From the NCBI GenBank assembly GCA_022560715.1, contig JADFSQ010000026.1, forward strand, positions 1 through 11,229: a stretch of 11,229 nucleotides of DNA, written 5' to 3'. The notes beneath the pieces are model-generated. The model was given only the letters and a program-made list of their open reading frames with translations, made no database searches and was not told the origin of the DNA. Below are positions 7,626-11,229 of the stretch, piece after piece. This DNA is from Bacteroidota bacterium. GTDB taxonomy: Bacteria > Bacteroidota > Bacteroidia > Flavobacteriales > Flavobacteriaceae. Both the position numbers and the translations under genes were made by a program. How positions within the stretch are numbered: the stretch's first letter is position 1; each line of letters starts with the position of its first letter.

Positions 7626-8966
7626 TTAATTAATGATATTTAAGACCGTTTCTAAGTCTGCTTTTTTTGTAATTACATTTAACATCGCTTGCAGATAGTC
7701 TTGTTGTGATGTGTAAAGTTGAGTTTGTGCTTGGTGTAAATCGAAACTTGAAGCAATCCCTTCAAAAAACTTTATTTGATTTTTTTTCTCAATACGTTCG
7801 GCAAGGGTTAAATTTTCTTTCTTGTTTTCATAATCTTCTATTGCAAACCGATAATTGCTTTTGGCTGAAGCAATTTGTAGCTTTATATTTTGTTCTGCTT
7901 CTGTTAAATCTTCTTCGGCTTTTTCCAGATTAATTCTTGCCCTTTGAGTAGCAGAACTTCTTTCAAGAGAACTAAAAATAGGAATTTCCATACTTACACC
8001 AAATAACGAAGAACCAAACCATCTTTCATTGGAGTTAGTAAATGTGAATTGATCACTATAACCAGTATAACCACCATTTAAAAACGCTGTTAACGTAGGT
8101 AGCGCTTTCCATTTTTCAAGTTTTAATAATAGTTCTTTAGACACTTTATCATTTGATGCGATTCTGAAATCAATGGTGTTCTCAATATTTTCATCGGCTT
8201 CGAGCAAGCTTAAAACAATATTATTCAAGGTCAAACTTTCCAGATTATCTGTTAAAATTGTTTTTGAGTTTAGATCGATACCAATGGTTATGTTAAACAT
8301 TTGATATGCTAAAGTTTTTAATCTGGATACGTTTCTTAAATTACTTTGTACTCCAGATAATGTAATTTGTAACTGTTCAACACTTTCTTGTTCTTCAAAA
8401 CCGTTTTCAAATATTTTTGAAATTTCGAAAAGATTTTTTTCGAGAACTGCTACATTTCTCTCTAAAATAGTAATGCTTTCTTCGGCTAATAATACATTAC
8501 CGTAAGCATTGATTACCGCTTTCCTAACTTCGAGATCTGTTTTTACTTTAGCGTTTTCAGAAATTTCCAGAAACACTTTTGCCGATTGAAGACCTACAAT
8601 ATATGAGCCATCAAATATTTTTTGATTTATAACTATAAAAGCATTCATAGATTGTTTTGTGCCAAATTCTACTTCAGCAAATTCGCCTGGATTGCCTCCA
8701 AAAAACTCGGCAGGAATTAAAGATACTTGTTGTTTCAGCCAATTGTTATAGTCAATTTTTGCACTAATTTGAGGCAAACCTGTAGCTGTTGTTTCCCATT
8801 TAAGTTCCTTTGCAAATTCTATATCTCTAGCAGCATTTTTTGCAGTTCTATTATTGACCAAAGCATAATCTATAGCCTCACTTAAGCTAAAACTATACGA
8901 ATCTTCTTGAGAAGATCCAAAAACCGAGAATAATATACCAGTTATTATTAGTAGCTTATTTTTCAT
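7626..8966 (-). CDS. TolC-family outer-membrane efflux channel
   Basis: This 446-residue protein is the outer-membrane exit duct of the tripartite pump. Residues 1-20 form a signal peptide (MKNKLLIITGILFSVFGSSQ). Two OEP-type repeats follow. The first opens with FSLSEAIDYALVNNRTAKNA (about 26-45) and GLPQISAKIDY (about 63-73). The second includes ALPTLTAFLNGGYTG (about 288-302) and the strand FGVSMEIPIFSS (about 322-333). Long helical stretches rich in Glu, Lys, Gln and Ala (about 120-215 and 335-440) match the periplasmic tunnel helices. Length is normal for the family. The start codon overlaps the TetR gene's end by 11 nt; the signal peptide begins exactly there, which supports this start and suggests translational coupling with the repressor. 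Confidence 0.95.
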   Translation of the reverse strand: MKNKLLIITGILFSVFGSSQEDSYSFSLSEAIDYALVNNRTAKNAARDIEFAKELKWETTATGLPQISAKIDYNNWLKQQVSLIPAEFFGGNPGEFAEVEFGTKQSMNAFIVINQKIFDGSYIVGLQSAKVFLEISENAKVKTDLEVRKAVINAYGNVLLAEESITILERNVAVLEKNLFEISKIFENGFEEQESVEQLQITLSGVQSNLRNVSRLKTLAYQMFNITIGIDLNSKTILTDNLESLTLNNIVLSLLEADENIENTIDFRIASNDKVSKELLLKLEKWKALPTLTAFLNGGYTGYSDQFTFTNSNERWFGSSLFGVSMEIPIFSSLERSSATQRARINLEKAEEDLTEAEQNIKLQIASAKSNYRFAIEDYENKKENLTLAERIEKKNQIKFFEGIASSFDLHQAQTQLYTSQQDYLQAMLNVITKKADLETVLNIIN

Positions 8967-9576
8967 TATTTATGATTGATTTTGAATGAGTAATTTGATT
9001 TAAAAATTTTAAGCCTTTTGAAGTACAAATGCCTCTTAAGTGATATTCTAAATAATGCTCCATTAACATATTCATGGAAAACTGCTCATTAGGAAATAAA
9101 TCTTTGTCTTTAATCGCAATTATGGAGCTAAAATATATTCTAGAAATAAAATCGATATGTATATCTTTCCTGAATAATTTTTGTTTAATACCACGTTCTA
9201 AATTTTCGGTTACACATTCTTGCATAATATCAAACTGCTTTTTCTTAAGTGTAGCATAAATTTGCGGATAATATTTTTGTAGCTGATATTGTGGAGAAGA
9301 TTTTTCGTCTTTTAGATGATTCATTACCAACTTTTTGATATCATAAAATTCTTCAATAGGATTTTTTTCTAATGCACAAATACAATCGATACCATGAGAT
9401 ATTTGATTAAACAGGTACATTGTTGTAGCTTCAACAAGTTTGGTCTTATTATCAAAATGGATATAAATAGTTTTTTTTGAAATGCCAATTTTATTGGCCA
9501 AATCATCCATAGTTACACTCTTAAACCCATAGTTTAAGAACATGTCAATAGCATTTAATAATATTTTATCTCTCAT
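8956..9576 (-). CDS. TetR/AcrR-family transcriptional repressor, probable local regulator of the efflux operon
   Basis: This 206-residue regulator has the standard TetR layout. An N-terminal three-helix DNA-binding domain occupies about residues 1-47 and contains the helix-turn-helix MDDLANKIGISKKTIYIHF (about 23-41). The C-terminal helical region (about 50-200) should bind a ligand and dimerise, and is too divergent to suggest the ligand. The ATG at 9576 puts the first helix (ILLNAIDMFLNYGFKSVT) at the expected distance from the N-terminus. It is the first gene of the efflux operon and overlaps the TolC-like gene by 11 nt. A perfect inverted repeat immediately upstream is its likely operator, so negative autoregulation with derepression by a pump substrate is the simplest model. 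That regulation is inferred. Confidence 0.95.
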   Translation of the reverse strand: MRDKILLNAIDMFLNYGFKSVTMDDLANKIGISKKTIYIHFDNKTKLVEATTMYLFNQISHGIDCICALEKNPIEEFYDIKKLVMNHLKDEKSSPQYQLQKYYPQIYATLKKKQFDIMQECVTENLERGIKQKLFRKDIHIDFISRIYFSSIIAIKDKDLFPNEQFSMNMLMEHYLEYHLRGICTSKGLKFLNQITHSKSIINNEK

Positions 9577-9585
9577 AAATGAATG

Positions 9586-9616
9586 CGAAAGTACAATAGG
9601 AAACTTTAGAAACCAA
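9586..9616 (-). promoter_or_regulatory. Probable promoter of the efflux operon (TTG-N20-TACTTTCG)
   Basis: On the minus strand TTG (9616-9614) is followed after 20 nt by TACTTTCG (9593-9586). This matches the Bacteroidota TTG / TAnnTTTG promoter with one mismatch in the -7 box. The start point would fall near 9579-9581, only a few bases before the repressor ATG at 9576, so the transcript would be almost leaderless. The -33 element lies inside the spacer of the inverted repeat at 9601-9633. Confidence 0.6.
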
Positions 9617-9633
9617 AAAAGTTTCTAAAGTTT
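9601..9633. promoter_or_regulatory. Probable TetR-family operator: perfect 13-7-13 inverted repeat
   Basis: AAACTTTAGAAAC (9601-9613) and GTTTCTAAAGTTT (9621-9633) are exact reverse complements separated by CAAAAAA. A 13-bp perfect dyad directly upstream of a TetR-family gene is the expected form of its operator. It covers the putative -33 element of the efflux operon, so bound repressor would block RNA polymerase. It also lies 67 nt upstream of the divergent prenyl-synthase start and could affect that gene. It is not a terminator: no coding gene runs into it from either side. Confidence 0.75.
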
Positions 9634-9688
9634 ATAATTTTATTAACATTTATGTTTTCAAGACACTTTTTAATGTGATGAATTGCCT

Positions 9689-9696
9689 TATTTTAG
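9689..9696 (+). promoter_or_regulatory. Weak candidate -7 box for the prenyl-synthase gene
   Basis: TATTTTAG matches TAnnTTTG with one mismatch and lies 4 nt before the ATG at 9701. No TTG sits at the expected distance upstream, where only a T-run at 9667-9671 is seen. If functional, the mRNA would start at or next to the start codon. Confidence 0.25.
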
Positions 9697-9700
9697 CAAC

Positions 9701-10675
9701 ATGTTATCTATTGAAGAATATCGGAAAGAATTTATCTATTATTTGAATCGGTTTATAAGCCCAAAAGAACCAAAAAATCTTTATGACCCAATTCATTATA
9801 TTTTACAATTAGGCGGAAAGCGTTTGCGTCCGGTTTTAACCTTAATGACTGCTGAAATTTTTGATTGTGACTACAAAAAGGCATTAAATGCTGCATTAAG
9901 TGTTGAAGTGTTTCATAATTTTTCTTTAGTTCATGACGATATAATGGATGTTGCTCCACTACGACGAGGCAATGAAACTGTGCATGAAAAATGGAATATA
10001 AATATTGGTATTCTTTCGGGAGATGCGATGCTCATTATAGCCTATCAGCTTTTTGAAAATTATGAATCAAAGACATTTCAAACATTAGCAAAATTATTTA
10101 GTAAAACAGCACTTGTAGTTTGTGAAGGGCAACAATACGATATCGATTTTGAAACCAGAAACGACGTTACTATTACGGAGTATTTAAAAATGATCGAATA
10201 TAAAACAGCTGTTTTGGTTGCAGCAGCAATGCAAATGGGAGCCATTATAGCTAAAGCAACTATGGAGGATCAAAATAGTATTTATGAGTTTGGTAAAAAT
10301 CTTGGAATTGCTTTTCAGTTGCAAGATGATTATTTGGATGCTTTTGGAAACCCTGAAACCTTTGGAAAACAAGCAGGAGGAGATATTATTGAAAACAAAA
10401 AAACGTATTTATATATTAAGGCACTAGAGTTTTCGTCTGATAAAGGGAAACAAGAATTACAAGATTTGTTTAGCTTATCGCCAAACAATAGTGCGCATAA
10501 AATTGAAAGAGTCAAGCAAATTTTTTTAACAAGCGGTTCTGCTAAAGCCACAAAAAATGCAATAGAATATTACACAAACAAAGCATTTTCTGTTTTAGAA
10601 ACTTTGAATATTTCAGAAGACAAAAAAAATGTTTTAAAACAGTTTGGAACGCAGTTGATGAATAGGGATGATTAA
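9701..10675 (+). CDS. Polyprenyl synthetase family protein (trans-isoprenyl diphosphate synthase)
   Basis: This 324-residue cytosolic enzyme condenses isopentenyl diphosphate with allylic diphosphates to make a linear all-trans prenyl diphosphate for quinones or other isoprenoids. The family hallmarks are intact: GGKRLRP at 38-44, the first aspartate-rich motif HDDIMD (D79, D80, D83), RRG at 88-90, YKTA at 167-170, the second aspartate-rich motif LQDDYLD (D209, D210, D213), and a GKQAGGDIIENKKTY segment at 222-236. F74 stands five residues before the first motif, and that motif lacks the two-residue insertion of classical bacterial FPP synthases. A short-chain product such as GGPP is possible, but chain length cannot be fixed from this. 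ATG 9701 is preferred over an in-frame TTG at 9683, because the TTG would add six residues and overlap the candidate promoter. It is divergent from the TetR gene. The role in menaquinone or carotenoid supply is inferred. Confidence 0.95.
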   Translation: MLSIEEYRKEFIYYLNRFISPKEPKNLYDPIHYILQLGGKRLRPVLTLMTAEIFDCDYKKALNAALSVEVFHNFSLVHDDIMDVAPLRRGNETVHEKWNINIGILSGDAMLIIAYQLFENYESKTFQTLAKLFSKTALVVCEGQQYDIDFETRNDVTITEYLKMIEYKTAVLVAAAMQMGAIIAKATMEDQNSIYEFGKNLGIAFQLQDDYLDAFGNPETFGKQAGGDIIENKKTYLYIKALEFSSDKGKQELQDLFSLSPNNSAHKIERVKQIFLTSGSAKATKNAIEYYTNKAFSVLETLNISEDKKNVLKQFGTQLMNRDD

Positions 10676-10688
10676 CCTCCAATAGTAA

Positions 10689-10711
10689 TCATACTTCTGT
10701 TTTGAGTATGA
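10689..10711 (+). terminator. Weak hairpin downstream of the prenyl-synthase gene
   Basis: TCATACT (10689-10695) and AGTATGA (10705-10711) are exact reverse complements around a 9-nt loop, 13 nt after the stop codon. Only TTTT (10714-10717) follows, after two other bases, so it is at best a weak intrinsic terminator. No better candidate lies between here and the response-regulator gene. Confidence 0.3.
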
Positions 10712-10811
10712 AGTTTTGGCTCTTGCAGTTTTTTCAAGGTATCCATTCTGCCACGAATTTTTAATTTTGCTTGTACTGCTTTTTATACATAAAAGCAATA
10801 TTTTTATTTAA

Positions 10812-10866
10812 ATTACAAATGGTTTTTAAAAAATAAAAACTATTTTTGAACGTTACAATTTGTAAT
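10812..10866. repeat. Distant 9-bp inverted repeat with an embedded 13-bp palindrome upstream of the response regulator
   Basis: ATTACAAAT (10812-10820) recurs in inverse as ATTTGTAAT (10858-10866). The right copy is part of the local palindrome TTACAA-T-TTGTAA (10853-10865). The half-site TTACAA therefore occurs three times in 55 nt, about 95-150 nt upstream of the response-regulator ATG. Clustered half-sites suggest a regulator-binding region. The DNA is AT-rich, so chance cannot be excluded. Confidence 0.4.
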
Positions 10867-10901
10867 AATCTTCCCTATAGATTAATTATTAGCAAGCCAT
10901 T

Positions 10902-10930
10902 ACATATTTTAGGCAGTTGCCTATATATGT
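10902..10930. repeat. Imperfect 29-bp dyad just upstream of the response-regulator gene
   Basis: TAGGCA (10910-10915) and TGCCTA (10918-10923) are exact reverse complements around GT. The flanks ACATAT (10902-10907) and ATATGT (10925-10930) extend the dyad across spacers of 2 and 1 nt. The GC-containing core stands out in very AT-rich DNA. It sits 32-60 nt before the ATG, where an operator would be expected. A promoter-like TTATTTTG (10930-10937, one mismatch to TAnnTTTG) adjoins it, with no clear -33 TTG. Confidence 0.5.
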
Positions 10931-10961
10931 TATTTTGTTTAATACCTATAATTTTAACACT

Positions 10962-11229
10962 ATGAAACACCTTAATGTTTTAATTATCGATGACCATCCA
11001 ATTATTGCTGAAGGTTATACCAATGTGCTTGAAGCTTTTTCTTTAAATAATACTGATTACAAACTAAAAGTAGTTTCTGTTTATAGTATTGATGCTGCAA
11101 TAAACAAAATAAAGACCCTGACCATTAAAGATGCTTTTGACTTAATTTTGTTAGATATAAGTATGCCACCAAGTAAAGAACACAACATATTTTCTGGGGA
11201 AGAATTAGGTATATATATTAAAGAGAGAT
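10962..11229 (+). CDS. Response regulator, receiver domain only within the window (3' end cut off)
   Basis: The first 89 codons of a response-regulator gene are present and run off the window edge without a stop. The receiver-domain motifs are clear: LNVLIIDDHPIIAEGY puts the acidic pair at D10 and D11, and LILLDISMPPS puts the phosphoacceptor at D65. The DDHP..AEG.. opening and the extended segment after DISMPPSKE resemble NarL/LuxR-type regulators of Flavobacteriia, which usually carry a C-terminal LuxR helix-turn-helix. That output domain lies outside the window, so the class is an inference. The ATG at 10962 is well placed, with the first beta-strand starting at residue 4. No histidine kinase gene is visible here. 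It is probably a separate transcription unit from the prenyl-synthase gene, 286 nt upstream. Confidence 0.9.
   Translation, partial: MKHLNVLIIDDHPIIAEGYTNVLEAFSLNNTDYKLKVVSVYSIDAAINKIKTLTIKDAFDLILLDISMPPSKEHNIFSGEELGIYIKER

Noticed and set aside
9683..9700. Upstream TTG start for the prenyl-synthase gene, adding six residues
   Set aside because: The ATG at 9701 gives a normal N-terminus; the TTG would place the probable promoter box inside the coding region.
9753..10551. Minus-strand open frames inside the prenyl-synthase gene
   Set aside because: All lie antisense to intact catalytic motifs and have no protein-like features of their own.
1..11229. CRISPR array, tRNA, rRNA or insertion sequence
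   Set aside because: No regularly spaced direct repeats, no cloverleaf or rRNA-like stretch, and no transposase or terminal inverted repeats were found.

Overview
The window reads as low-GC chromosomal DNA from a member of the Bacteroidota, most likely the Flavobacteriaceae. The evidence is a TonB-dependent receptor that starts with a carboxypeptidase-like (CarboxypepD_reg) domain, start codons without Shine-Dalgarno sequences, promoter-like TTG / TAnnTTTG boxes, and an RND pump with the long TM11-TM12 loop I associate with flavobacterial pumps. The genus cannot be read from the sequence. All gene identifications rest on motif recognition in the translated sequence, with no database search.

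Layout from left to right: (1) bases 1-128 are an AT-rich leader with a plausible promoter and an inverted repeat. (2) 129-2753 (+) encodes an outer-membrane TonB-dependent receptor of unknown substrate. (3) A strong hairpin at 2783-2826, with an A-run on one side and a T-run on the other, separates the receptor from the convergent operon and probably terminates both. (4) 2832-9576 (-) is a four-gene efflux operon transcribed leftward in the order TetR-family repressor, TolC-like outer-membrane factor, lipoprotein-type periplasmic adaptor, RND permease. The first two genes overlap by 11 nt and the last two are 11 nt apart. A 124-nt gap with an 18-bp perfect palindrome lies between the TolC-like and adaptor genes. 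(5) 9577-9700 is a divergent control region with a perfect 13-7-13 inverted repeat. Its spacer carries the probable -33 element of the efflux operon, so it is very likely the repressor's operator. (6) 9701-10675 (+) encodes a trans-isoprenyl diphosphate synthase. (7) 10676-10961 is AT-rich intergenic DNA with several dyad symmetries and a short coding-like open frame on the minus strand. (8) 10962 to the window end (+) is the 5' part of a response-regulator gene, cut by the window edge.

How the genes work together: the TetR protein probably senses a ligand and represses its own operon. That operon supplies a complete tripartite pump, with permease in the inner membrane, adaptor in the periplasm and TolC-like channel in the outer membrane. 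The receptor, prenyl synthase and response regulator look like separate transcription units.

I did not find a clearly new multi-gene system. The points most worth a second look are the operator/promoter arrangement at 9586-9633, the altered proton-relay residues and two extra hydrophobic segments in the RND permease, and the unexplained dyads at 7532-7549 and 10812-10930.
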